64,000 nt of DNA from Effrenium voratum (taxonomy: Eukaryota > Sar > Dinophyceae > Suessiales > Symbiodiniaceae). Below are positions 1 to 9,702 of the stretch, piece after piece (within the stretch, counting starts at the first letter, position 1; the number at the start of each line of letters is the position of its first letter). The translations under genes and the position numbers were made by a program. The stretch lies in NCBI GenBank assembly GCA_963377175.1, contig CAUJNA010002890.1:112501-176500 (forward strand). Direction: 5' to 3'. Below the pieces are notes generated by a model. The model saw only the letters and a list, made by a program, of their open reading frames with translations. It was not told where the DNA came from and did not search any database.

Positions 1-863
1 AAGTCAGAAGGAAACCAGAAGGAGACCAGAAGCAAGAACCTAAACTTAAAAGGACACCAGCAAGAACCGAAAGGAAGCCAAAAGGAAGCTGAAAGGACAC
101 ACGGTTCCTGCGAGGGGATTGTTTTTCCCAGCTGGGAACGACTCCGAGTGGAATTTCGAAGCTCTCTTCGGATCCAGGGGTTGCGACTCGGAGTTCTGGA
201 TCTGGAGCAGGGGCATCCTGGCAGGCGATCCCATCGCGTCGCGACGTGTTTTGGGCGGCGGGGGGCTCCCCCGGGTTTCGGGCAGAAAGGAAGGGCTCCT
301 AGAGACGTTTTTTTTTTGGGCGAGTTTGGGGAGTTGGATTTATGACCATAGGTGTCCTTTGGATCGGTTTGCTGGGTTAAATAGATGGGTTCCACTTGTT
401 TAGATGGGTTTTATTCCATGTACCAAGACCATCTATGTTTCCAAAAGGCCATCTATGGGAGGGGTGATACCTGCGGACGGTTGAATTCGAAATCCAGAAA
501 TCGCGCCTCGGTCAATGAAACCATGGTTGAAACCATAACGTTGGTTGGTACTTACAGGGCATTCATCATTCTTGGGTTTCTTAGGTGCTGCAGGATTTCG
601 TCCATCCGCAGTATCAAGCTTTGGGTCTCAAGTGAGCCCCCTTTTTGGCTGGTTACAAAATGAAGCGAGGGGGGGGGGGGGGTTGGGGTGTATGGGCTAC
701 CTCCACCTTGGGGAGCTTGGGTGTAGAGGTTGGGGACGGCAACAATCTTAGACTGAAAACAGATGTTTCCGTTTCTGTTTCGGTTGGATGTGTGAGTCGG
801 GAGAAGCTGGAAGCTTCAGACGCACCGCAAGGGTTGCTTGAACTCATGCAGCTTGCTGGCGCT

Positions 864-865
864 TT

Positions 866-921
<56 letters not shown>

Positions 922-936
922 CTGCTTGCTTGCTCG

Positions 937-987
<51 letters not shown>

Positions 988-988
988 T
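864..988. repeat. Microsatellite (GCTT)n passing into (GCCT)n
   Basis: About 70 bases of tandem GCTT are followed by about 50 bases of tandem GCCT, a one-base change of the same tetramer. All reading frames stay open through it, so open frames here mean nothing. Confidence 0.95.
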
Positions 989-1100
989 TCTGTCTATCTG
1001 TTTGTTTGTTTGTCTTTTCGTTCGATCAGGCAGCCTCCGCCGCAAATCCATTTTTTCTTTTTTTGTTCTTGACCTCAGTGTCAGGTAAGCCTTCGCACTT

Positions 1101-1190
1101 GGTTGGTGGTTTGGATTGGTGGTTAGGGGATTTGAACTCCTGGCTTTTGTGGAGGGTAAATGGGAACCACCCCAAACCGCCAATCAAATC
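1101..1190. mobile_element. Family O inverted-repeat element (short copy)
   Basis: The left arm TTGGTGGTTTGGATTGGTGG and the right arm near 1163-1190 (ACCACCCCAAACCGCCAAT) are imperfect inverted repeats. A second member at 46926-47160 shares both arms and the internal GGGGAT-GAAC stretch. At that second site it begins at a plausible GT donor, which suggests an introner-type element. Confidence 0.5.
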
Positions 1191-1355
1191 ACCCCTTTGA
1201 TTCATCAACCTTGTGCTTACCAATATGAAAAAACATACTTTTAGTTGCAGCGTGCTTTCAATCCATTCAGTCTTTCCTGACTTTGACGCCTCCTAGCCTT
1301 GTTGGGCTTCATCAGTCCATGCCGTCGGCCCGACATGTCCGATATTCTTCTTTGA

Positions 1356-1378
1356 CCTTCAGCCATTTTTGGCTCAAC
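1356..1378 (+). promoter_or_regulatory. Relict dinoflagellate spliced leader with trans-splice acceptor
   Basis: The stretch AGCCATTTTTGGCTCAA (1361-1377) equals the 3' part of the conserved dinoflagellate spliced leader apart from one extra T. It follows a pyrimidine-rich tract and begins with the AG of a good 3' splice site (TTCTTCTTTGACCTTCAG, ending 1362). It lies 35 bases upstream of the start codon of the plastid-protein gene on the same strand. A leader relict inside genomic DNA is the known mark of a mature mRNA having been copied back into the genome. The AG here would be the acceptor for a new leader. Confidence 0.7.
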
Positions 1379-1412
1379 TCCGGGGTGCCTCCTACGATTT
1401 CTGACTTTGAAA

Positions 1413-4400
1413 ATGGCTCCCAAGCTCTTGCCGGCCGCTCTGGCCGTGTCCGCCGTGGTGTTGCTGAAGGCCTCCCTGTCCTTCGTCTCGGCCCCGGCGA
1501 CTGCGACTGCGCGGCCTTCGCGCACGGCGATGCGGGGATTCAAGGATGACTTCTACGCCTGGAAGGATGGCCTGCGAATTGATCGACCCAGACTGGCTTT
1601 TAGCCACTGTCGGGCTTTTTTTTTCTTCCAAGAAAACCCAAAGGGCAAGCCACCTGCTTTTCTGGGGGAGGTCCCCTACATGTTTGTTGCTTTGAATAAC
1701 TTTGGTCGATCTGCCCAGGTTGTTTTCTTTGGTCGAGGTTCCAAACGCCTGTTGCTTCCGGGCCTGGCACATGTCGCCTATCCCACAGTGCCTCGATCTC
1801 TGAGCTTTTGGGGGTTTGGCCAACCCGTTTTTCCGCAAAGGTTCCCAGGTTTTGCAACGAAAGGGTGCCCTTCTCTCCCGTTTCCAGGTTATTTGGGCAA
1901 GTAAGAGGAGGATTTTCGAGACGTGGTTTCATCATGTTTGCACCTCTGAAGCTGCAGGACACCCTGAGCAAGGATGATCAGGCTCTGCTGCTGAAGCAGG
2001 CCCAGAACGAGTTCAACAAGAAGTTCAGGTCAGGCACAATCAAAACCGATTCGGGTAGATGAAGGTTAGTCTGGGACAATCCCCTTGCCATAAATCGCTG
2101 CGGATCGCCGCCTGGTTGGATCGACTATTTTACTACCGGCTTTTGACTCAGGCCAGGCGATCAGGGTGTTTGTGTCAAAGGGGGCCCTACCAATTGCGAG
2201 CTTTGCTGTGGGTCTTTGTTTCTAAACCAGCTCGAAAAGGGAGCCTCAAAATTTCAAAGCCTCAAAGGTCGGGCGACGACTTCAAGAAGACGGTGGACCA
2301 GGAGAAGATCGCGGCCTTCGGCAAGGTCCTCCAGAAGTTCTTCGACAACGAGCGGGAGGACTACAAGAAGGAGGAGGCGCAGCGGGCCCCCGACTACCAG
2401 GCCTTGCAGAAGAGGGCCGGATTGGTGGCTTGACTGCTATTGGGTAACGGATCTGTAGACTTTGACTTTTTGGTTGAAGTCAAGTGGGGTTTGCCACTAA
2501 ACCCCCAAAAGTGGTCAACTTTTTGCAGGGGGGTTCTTGCAGCAACCAAGGTGGGTATGGGTCAGAATTAGACCACCAGGATATGGACCGCAGATGTTGG
2601 TCCATGTTTCCTTTTGCCAGACCAAGCCATTTGGGGGTTAGCCCATTTTTGACCGCAGCCAGGTGGGCTACGACTTCGGCTTGAAGTCAGAGACCGTGGA
2701 GATCGACCGCGACGCCGACCGCCGCTGGGCCACTGCCAGCCGGAAGATGGCCATGGCGGAGAAGGAGGGCAAGGAGTACCCGGACAGCTCGCCGTTGGAG
2801 GAGCTGTTTCCCATCGCCAACGACGCCGAGCACCACGAGAACAACGTGAAGACGCTCGAGAAGCTGAAGGAGGACTCCAAGGGCTTCAAGGACCTGGACG
2901 CAGCTTGGCGAGCTTTTAGCAATCCGGTTCTGAGCTTTTTTGGATCTTTTCTCCCAGGCATCCGGCTCAACTTGGCTTTTCATCCGGTTCAACTTGGCTT
3001 TTCATCTCGCCTTTTGGTGGTTTTTAGGCGGAAGTTTCCGAATTTCAGCCCTGAAAGTAGGTGTCCTTTTGGTGGTTTTTAGGCGGAAGTTTCCGAATTT
3101 CACCCACTGAAAGTAGGTGAGTCACTTCTTTTCGCGGGGGTCCGAAAAAAAAAAAAAGGCAAAAAAAAAGCGCCGGGGGCCGCCCAGGCCATGTTCAAGG
3201 ACTTCTCGATCCCGGCCGCCGGCGAGGACTTCAAGGCCGTGGGTCAAAGATTGGTAGACTGGAACCCTCCTAAGTGTGGGTCGAAATTCAAGCAGGATAT
3301 GGACCGCAGGCTTTAGTCCATGGTTCCATGAGGGTTTCATTTTGGGTACCTATTTTTAACCCACAGCCAAGGCTGGTTTCCAAGGCTGCAAATCCCCAAA
3401 CTAGCAATCCAAGCCACCAGCTTAAGGGTTGCCTGACATGGCTGTGGGTCAAAAATCCAAAGGTACCCAAACTGGAAGCCTCCTAGATGGAAAGGACTAA
3501 AACCAGCGGTTTTGAAGAAAGCAAGATCATAGAGTATTGTGAATACATCATTTGATCAACATGTGAAGAAGGAAAGCAGTGAATAGAAACCCCCGGTGGT
3601 TTAATTTTGACCCATAGGTGATGATGCCATGGGGTCATTACCCAAAATAGAGGGATATGGACCCATTCCTTAGCAGTCATGGAGACTCCAGGAAATCCCT
3701 TTTGGCGTCCAACAAAAACTACACTAATGGCCTTCGACCCAGGTGATGATGCCCCGCGTGCTATTCGAGAAGCTGGGCGACTATGCCAACCAGTACAAGG
3801 AGAAGCTGGAGTCCTACAAGAAGGACCACAGCGAGTCGGAGGCGGAGTCCTACGCCAACGGGGAGCTGCAGGAGGAGTGGGTGAAGACCTTGGGGCAGCT
3901 GGTGGCTTGACTGCTATTGGGTAACGGATCTTTGGACTTTTTAGCTTTTTGGTTGAAAGCAAGTGGGGTTTTCCACTACCCCCCCAAGAAGTGTTCAACT
4001 TTTTGCAGGGGGGGGTCCTTGCAGCAACCAAGGTGGGTGAGTACTACGAGGCGCGTCAGGAGGTGGAGAAGGAGGTGACGCAGCTCAAGAAGTTCTTCGG
4101 CTCTCAGAAGGAGATGCCAGGCAAGACCAAGGCGGACATTGCGCCTTGACCTAGCTGAAGGGAAGCCGCCCGTTTTGCCACTGGCAACATGGGTATGGCT
4201 CAAAATTATTCACCAGTAGGATATGGACTGCAGGTGTTGGTCCTTATTCCCATTTAAACAGGGTTTCATTTTGGGTACCTATTTTTTTCCCACACCCACG
4301 CAACTCTTGACGTGTTGGAAAACGCTAGTTTAGGCTGCAAAGACGAGCAAGAATCACGAGCAAAGCTGCCGGGGTTTCCTACCAGCGAGCAACACAGAAG

Positions 4401-6800
4401 ACAACAAACACTGCAAACAAGCAAGGGTTGAAGAACACATCCATTTTGCCCAACAAAGCACCTTTATTAAGATCCCGAAAGGCGATCACTGAAGTGATCA
4501 CCCTTTATTTCCAGGTCCAAACTAACTGGGCAACTGAGGGTCTTTTCCCTGGGAAAATGGCATAGGACCCAGCCTTTTTTTCCTCGGTCTGGTTCGGTTC
4601 GGTTCTTCCGTAGGGACGCTTGTTCCTCCCTCGGTTTTTCCTGAGTTCGGTTGGTTGTTGCTGTAGGTTATAGCCAGGCTTACGAGCCACTTACCAAGCA
4701 CCCCCCGGCACGCTCGGTTTTTCGGCTCGGCTGAGGTGAAGCAGATCTGGAAGGAGTTGCCCAAGTGGTCCGACAGCCCCGTGCCGCCTTTGGACGAGGA
4801 AATGTTGACGGACCTCGCCAAGGAGCGCCGGGAGTAGCGATGCGTGGGAGGTCCCAAGGGGCTTGGGTTGGGGAATTGCTGGGGTTTTGGGTTGGGATTT
4901 GAACGTTGTTGGGTTTTTTTAGGTTGGCCCAAAACACCAAGACCCCACGTAGTCAATATCACAATGCTATTTGGGGCTGAAATATGGACATGTTGGACAA
5001 AACCATTGAATCACCTCAACATGACAAACAAAAACACATAGTAAATAAAAACAAGACATATACTCCGCTTATACGCCACTATCGATGACTTGATGTTTGG
5101 GATGGTTGACAGAATACGGTTGTGCAAAATTGTGGGGTTTTAGGTTGCCATTGTTTGGGATACCAAGGGACCCCCCCTTGAAAAAGTGACCTGTTTCATG
5201 GTTCTGGACAAACATGCGGGTTTTAGGTTGGTTAGTGACCATTGGTGCGAGTGCAAGGACTCCGTGAAAACTGTGACAAAGTAGTCCATCTTTGATTCCC
5301 GCGTCACGCCGTCAGAGGCTTTTCTTTCCCCCTCCCCCGCCCAGCTTTCTGAAGGAGCCTGCGACGGTCGAGGGCGAGTTCAAGCACAACTGGGGTACCG
5401 CTGAGAAGCTGTACAAGTCTGAGGCTGGGGGGTTTCGGAGGTTCAGGAACCCAGCTCAGTTCATTCAGCTGCCACCAGGCCTGCTGGTGGGAGGGAGCCG
5501 TGCGCAGCAGGGGGTATCCAAATTTGCTGCTAGATCCTCAAAACTGCACCTTTCCTTTAAACGCCCCCCAAGAAAAGTGTACCCTTTAAAAAACGACCAC
5601 CTCCCCTGCCCCCTTCCCCCATTTCTAGACGGCAAACCCTGGAGGCCATCGATTCCTTCGGCAACAGGTACCTGCTGGGCGTCTTTGAGGACCCGAAGGA
5701 CGCAGAGAAGGCCTTCGACGCCTGGAACAAGGAGCACCTCGCCTGTCGAATCCATGGGCGTGGTGCACTTTAGGATTTGAACCGGGACGCTCCGCCCCCC
5801 CCCCCCCCCCCAAACCAAAAAAAACACAAAAGGACAAAAAGAAAGGAAGAAGAGAAACAAAAAACGGGTTGGGGGTGGGTTTTCTCTCCATGAAAAGAAT
5901 GGCCTTGGGACCCAACTTAAATGATCAGAGGAGCGATTCGTCAAACACTGTTTCCGGTTTCCATTCGGAGTCGGTGCGGGTCAGGCACATAAAACATGGG
6001 TTTCCCATTCGGTTTCCCCTTAAACAGAGGTGGTCCTTCGGGGCAGGGGCTCTACCGATCCCCCGGATCGGATGTCAAATATCCCGAAAGCAAAGTGGCC
6101 AGGGTACGTCAGGTAAGTGATCGTAAGCCTGGTGAGATCCGTATCAGCCATGGTTATAAGTCTGCGTTCAGTGGGTTATAACCATGATTTCCTTCAAGTG
6201 GGCTGAATGTTCTCCCTGCCAACAGCAGGGGGTCCCTGCTGAGAGCACGCTTGAGCTTGGCAAGCGGCAGAAACAGAAAGGGTCTTAACGCCAAGGACAA
6301 ATTCGTGGGTGTCAACAGGGATCAAGGACCCCCAGCGAACATCCCAATCCCCATTAAACTCGGTTCTAAAATGGGTGGTGCACCGAATCGCCCAAAATGG
6401 GATCCCACAACGGTCTTGACAACCACAGCCAAGAGGGGTCCCAACTCCGATCCCCCCACCCGAGGTACGAGAAGGCGGGCCAGGACGTGAAGGAGAGCAT
6501 GAAGAACTGGGCCAAGCAGCAGGAGGCCGAGTTGGCGGAGGACCGTGTTTTTTCTTTGTTCCGCGCAACAAAGAAACGCTGAAAGGCAGGGCTCACTTTT
6601 TTGTCCCCATGTTTTCTCATTTTTTTTTCTGGGGGGGAAGGAGGGTTCAAAAACTGGATTCGGACCCCTAAGGAGAACCGAACCCCCCCCACCCCTTCCC
6701 CCCCCCTCCCCTCCCCCCTTTTTGGGCTTTGATTGTCGAGTTCGAGGAGCAGGACTCGGTGGACCGCATCCGCAAGGCTCTGGAGGAGGCCCGGCGATGA
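1413..6800 (+). CDS. Plastid-targeted, highly charged protein of unknown function (12 exons, 439 aa)
   Basis: Exons as I read them: 1413-1565, 1958-2028, 2268-2424, 2663-2899, 3188-3238, 3743-3901, 4033-4140, 4736-4831, 5355-5423, 5645-5733, 6465-6540, 6747-6800 (TGA). All junctions keep frame. Codon third positions are mostly G or C in the exons and not outside. Residues 1-23 form a hydrophobic signal peptide; F24-V-S-A-P28 fits the phenylalanine motif of peridinin-plastid presequences; a Ser/Thr/Arg/Ala-rich transit region follows to about residue 40. The mature part is rich in Lys, Glu and Asp, looks largely alpha-helical, has no further membrane segment and no catalytic motif I know. Donors are GT (4), GC (4) and GA (3); each downstream exon starts with G. 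Plausible roles are structural or lumenal/stromal assembly, but this is a guess. Exact boundaries may shift by a few bases where donor and acceptor share bases. The leader relict upstream suggests a retroposed origin followed by intron gain. Confidence 0.75.
2034..2150 (+). mobile_element. Family J element inside intron 2 of the plastid-protein gene
   Basis: It starts near AATCAAAACCGATTCGGGTA and ends in ACCGGCTTTTGACTCAGG. Other copies are at about 17160-17292, 41125-41281 and 47726-47879, with pieces near 12820-12850, 36700-36745 and 37385-37440. The flanks AGGTC (left) and AGGCC (right) look like a target duplication with one mismatch. All copies share the core GCGGAT-TCCGCCT. Confidence 0.6.
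2429..2550 (+). mobile_element. Family L introner, first of two in one GTGG target
   Basis: The element starts CTTGACTGCTATTGGGTAAC and ends TGCAGCAACCAAG; the ends form an imperfect inverted repeat (CTTGACTGCT against CTTGGTTGCT). It is flanked by GTGG on both sides (2425-2428 and 2551-2554). A second copy forms intron 6 of the same gene (3906-4032), also between GTGG copies. Related sequence occurs at about 35500-35590, 43143-43230 and 58610-58650. The GTGG duplication supplies the GT donor and the element end supplies the AG acceptor. Confidence 0.8.
2555..2662 (+). mobile_element. Family K introner, second of two in one GTGG target
   Basis: It begins GTATGGGTCAGAATTAG and ends ACCGCAGCCAG, between GTGG at 2551-2554 and GTGG at 2663-2666. 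Related copies are at 3239-3390, 3600-3690, 4190-4300, 14985-15100, 29790-29890 and 48035-48150, usually with the phrase ATATGGACCGCAG and TTCATTTTGGGTACC in the middle. Here it is the second half of a compound intron between exons 3 and 4 of the plastid-protein gene. Confidence 0.75.
3010..3118 (+). repeat. Tandem duplication of a family F element segment
   Basis: Two consecutive copies of about 55 bases read CCTTTTGGTGGTTTTTAGGC and continue to CTGAAAGTAGGTG. Both lie in intron 4 of the plastid-protein gene. The unit is a piece of the family F element seen at 57139-57255. Confidence 0.85.
3902..4032 (+). mobile_element. Family L introner forming intron 6 of the plastid-protein gene
   Basis: The intron runs from GTGGCTTGACTG to GCAACCAAG. 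GTGG is present at 3902-3905 and again at 4033-4036, a 4-bp target duplication. The copy at 2429-2550 has the same ends and much of the same internal sequence. Removing one GTGG plus the element restores an uninterrupted frame (...TLGQL-VGEYYE...). Confidence 0.8.
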
Positions 6801-6827
6801 GCCGAGAGGCACCAAGAGGGGTGCGAA

Positions 6828-6872
6828 AAGCGACCGAAGCGACCGAAGCGACCGAAGCGACCGAAGCGCAAG
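6828..6872 (+). repeat. 9-bp tandem repeat in the 3' flank
   Basis: About four head-to-tail copies of GCGACCGAA begin 28 bases after the TGA at 6800. They lie in the probable 3' untranslated region. Confidence 0.9.
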
Positions 6873-7288
6873 CGCGCTCGCGCCTGGTCCCGTGGGGCAT
6901 TTTGGGTTGGGCATCTTTCAAGTCAAAAAGTCTGGCGAAAAGCGTTGGTAGAGTCACTTGAACAAGACTTTGCTCCCATTTGAATCGCAGTGGGGCCCAA
7001 GGAATTGGTAGTCGTCGATTTGTAGAAGGTCAGCCGACATGGGACAGGCGAGCCGCACTTTTTTGGATCTTTCTCCCCCGGAACCCCGGCCCAGTCCGGG
7101 GATCACAGCCATGGCTTTTCCCGAAAAGGAATCCGAGCCAGGCCGGTGAAAAGGAGCGGCTCGCGGCTGCCTGCGCCTGCATGTTGCCAAGCGACACGTG
7201 GTTTTGACTTTCTGGTTTTTCTCTCCTTCTCTTTTGCGCTACAAGTTCAAGCGAATTAAGTTGTAATCTATACATTCATACATGCATA

Positions 7289-7328
7289 TATATATATATA
7301 TACTAATAGGATATATATATATATATGC
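7289..7328. repeat. AT microsatellite
   Basis: Two runs of alternating TA surround CTAATAGGA, giving a near-palindromic AT-rich block. Confidence 0.9.
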
Positions 7329-7790
7329 ATATATTATACACATGATTTGCGCATGTTCATTAGTACATGCACACATGCATGTCTTGATGTGCTACATGCG
7401 TATCTAAGACACGAAGAAGCCATGGCTTATGCTTTCGGGACGCCAAAGGGAAAGCCGAGGCCAGCGGCGGGCGTCCTGGTCCTTTTTGCCTGGAAGGAAC
7501 CACAGCCACGATCTGCGCCTATGCAAACCCACCTCTATATCAAGCTTCTGCATGAGAACCTGGAAACTCATCCAATCCTGCTGGGCTTTGTCCGCCGTCG
7601 GAAAAGCATTTTGGGGTTGATCAAAGTCCCATTTAGGCCCGCAACATGACCTTGGGTCACATTTCCCATGTGGTGAAAGTAATCATTTTTGGTGGTTTGC
7701 CGAATCGTCACCCCATGTCCATTGGACCTTTTGATCAAATTTCGTGTGGCCTTTAAAAGGTTAAAGGGAGACCTCTCTTCATTTAACCCT

Positions 7791-7910
7791 AGGTCCCCCG
7801 GTACTGCCCTTTTACCCTTTTTTGTGGGATGGTTCCCCTACTAAATAGACGATTCAGAAAAACACATAGGGTACCAACTTATTCTAACCTCTCAAATCTG
7901 GAGGACCTAG
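7791..7910 (+). mobile_element. Family A element with AACC duplication
   Basis: It starts CTAGGTCCCCC and ends TCTGGAGGACCTAG, the family A terminal inverted repeat. The four bases AACC occur directly on both sides (7787-7790 and 7911-7914). The middle carries the family phrases GGTTCCCCTACTAAA and TTATTCTAACCTCTC. Confidence 0.8.
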
Positions 7911-7952
7911 AACCCCTCCTCATATGGCTCCATTTTTTTTCTGCTCTGCCAG

Positions 7953-8032
7953 GCCCATCTTTGCCTGGGGAGGAGGATCTGGGCGCCGTGCTGCGGCGGG
8001 AAGCCGAGGTTGCGAGCTCAGGCCTGGGCGAG
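7953..8032 (+). CDS. Candidate exon, unknown protein
   Basis: The frame reads EEDLGAVLRREAEVASSGLG with G or C in most third positions, in contrast to its surroundings. It is preceded by a pyrimidine-rich tract ending CTCTGCCAG and followed by the donor GAG|GTACGG. The next coding piece may continue across the family E element at 8056-8140. I do not recognise the product. Confidence 0.5.
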
Positions 8033-8055
8033 GTACGGATGCCGCGCAGATGGCG

Positions 8056-8152
8056 TGTCCGTTTTGGTGACAAATAGATGGCCGTTTACCTGGTGGTGTT
8101 TTCTCATCTACCAGGGAAACCCATCTATTCCCCCTAAAAGGACACCTATGCT
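8056..8152 (+). mobile_element. Family E element
   Basis: It contains AATAGATGGCC, CATCTACCAGGGAAACCC and the end CCTAAAAGGACACCTATG. Better copies are at 24471-24582 and 37826-37946, with pieces at 347, 18685-18770, 19660-19730, 32103 and 42985-43034. The last 11 bases are the inverse of the start CATAGGTGTCC in complete copies. Confidence 0.6.
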
Positions 8153-9250
8153 GCCGTGAGTATGCGGCTGGAGTCGTTTTTTTCAAGGATTTGGACCCTC
8201 CAAGATGGGGCAGCGCTTCTGCTTTGAGTTTTCCGGAAAAAAAGAGAAGACAACAAAAGCATCCCACCAAAAGGGGGTACCAACTCAAAAAGAGCCACAC
8301 TCTTGTGGGCGTGGCTGGTTTTTTTGGAGGTCCTTTGCGGGTCTCAGTCCCCCTGTTCTGACGACTCAATATTGCACGTAAGCCAACCACTTCCAACAGA
8401 ACACCACCATGATAAAACTAAAGAACTCAACGTTCAGTGGCGTAGGTGGCCAACCACTTGCTAACTTGGCGAATCAAACATTTCCCTGATAAGACATGTT
8501 CACCAAAGAAAAACACCTAATGACAATTTGTACATAGCCAGCAGCCGTTTAACGGCCAGTGGGGGATTTCGCATTTGCGAACCCGGCTGGGTGGTTTTTA
8601 GGGGGGGAGGTGTCCCCTTTCAATGGCTCGGACGACTGGAGGGAAGGCCCCCTCTTGAGTCACCAAGGATAAATGAGGGTGGTGTCGGCCTCGTGTGAAA
8701 AGCCAGGAACCCCAAGTGCGGCGTACATCTTTGGCGAAGGGCGACCCAAACAAAACGCAGTCGCATGACGAAGATACGGGGGTACTTGAGCGCAGTGCTC
8801 ATGGCAACCCGAGGACTACTGGCTGGGGGTGTCTAACGCGTTTTTGGTTTAATTGTTCGATCCTCAAAAAGATCTACGGGTGACCACAAGTCGGATGAAA
8901 GATGGCCCCATCCTGTGCTAAAAAGTCATCCCCTAACCCACCTGCACTTGGAACAAACCAATGGGTGCAATCGACTGTTTTCCCACCCCTGGTTCATACA
9001 CTCATTCAGAGGGAGCCATTGCAAGATCTCAGAGTGGGAATTTTTGAGCGATGGGTTCCTGAGGCTCCTTTTGCTTGACTGGAAGTAGGGGATGAGGGCC
9101 GCATTTCTGATTTCCACGTGGTTTTCCACTTCAGGTTTCCCCTTTTTTTACCCCAGAAAGGGTACCAACTCAAAAGACACCCACGTACCCAACAAGTATC
9201 GCTGGGACTGGGGTCTGGCACCAATTTCCAGCCAGAGTTGCAGATCCAGC
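8153..9250. other. Gene-free stretch
   Basis: I see element-like sequence only: a piece with GGTACCAACTCAAAAAG near 8273, a family B end near 8441-8485 and GGTACCAACTCAAAAGACAC near 9160. No frame shows exon-like third-position bias. Confidence 0.4.
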
Positions 9251-9319
9251 GCATGTCTCACGCGTCTCTTTGGCTCAAGTTAGGCTCGGCTCATTGCTCG
9301 AGGCGTGGACGAAAGATCT

Positions 9320-9702
9320 GCATGTATTTGCATGTCTTTAAACGAGCTCAGCATTTTCTTGGGGTCGTGTGCGAGCGATTTCACCCAGGAAGGCTTGTGA
9401 ATTGCCGTTCTTTTTGGCCAGATGGGGCGGAGAGGAGAAAGACGCTTCTGGGGGGGAGTTGCGGTGAAGCTCGAGGGGTTGATTCCCCCTTCTTTTCAGC
9501 CATCGTTCTTGTCAAAAACCGGATCCATTTCCCCGGGGTGTTTGCTGGTTTTCTAGAAAGATTCGGATCCCTGGAAAGAATGGACATGGAAGTTACCCCC
9601 AGAGAAGCAGTGATGCTCACTGACAACGAGGCGACTCATAGGGGACGCCAGTCCTCCTATGGTCAAGGACTGCCCGAAGCCCCAAAAGCCGTGGATGGTT
9701 GA
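9320..9702 (+). CDS. Candidate coding stretch interrupted by a family D element
   Basis: From ATG 9320 a frame stays open to TGA 9700-9702, straight through the family D element at 9475-9604. If one copy of the GAAGC duplication and the element are removed, the frame still continues (...GGSCG-EAVMLTDNEATHRG...). Third-position GC bias is weak, and the removal does not give a clean donor/AG pair, so this may be a non-coding insertion site. An 11-base match to the end of the spliced leader lies just upstream at 9269-9279. Confidence 0.25.
9475..9604 (+). mobile_element. Family D element with GAAGC duplication
   Basis: The left end TCGAGGGGTTGATTCCCC and right end GTTACCCCCAGA are flanked by GAAGC on both sides (9470-9474 and 9605-9609). 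Other copies: 16794-16906, 32231-32346 (flanked by GCGTT on both sides), 34880-34996, 35163-35350 and an incomplete copy at 63930-64000. Common internal phrases are GGATCC-TTTCTAGAAA and ACCGGATCC, and the arms are long inverted repeats (CTAGGGGTTGATTCCCCATT). Confidence 0.75.

Larger units (their letters stand above)
1..1355. other. Non-coding upstream stretch with repeat elements
   Basis: I see no convincing gene here. The first 110 bases are a purine-rich AGGAACCAGAAG-like low-complexity tract. A family E element fragment starts at about 347 (ATAGGTGTCC), a family G copy lies at about 510-620, a GCTT/GCCT microsatellite at 864-988 and a family O inverted-repeat element at about 1101-1190. 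A stretch at about 245-346 reads GGGGL...SLGSWIYD on the + strand and resembles the exon at 41962-42129, so it could be a decayed exon. Confidence 0.5.
6801..7952. other. Gene-free stretch after the plastid-protein gene
   Basis: This holds the presumed 3' untranslated region. It includes about four copies of the 9-mer GCGACCGAA (6828-6870), an AT microsatellite (7289-7328) and a family A element (7791-7910). A short frame at about 7120-7206 is open but I see no reason to call it a gene. Confidence 0.5.

Noticed and set aside
9269..9279. TTTGGCTCAAG, matching the last 11 bases of the spliced leader
   Set aside because: No acceptor context and no convincing gene start follows; an 11-base match can occur by chance here.
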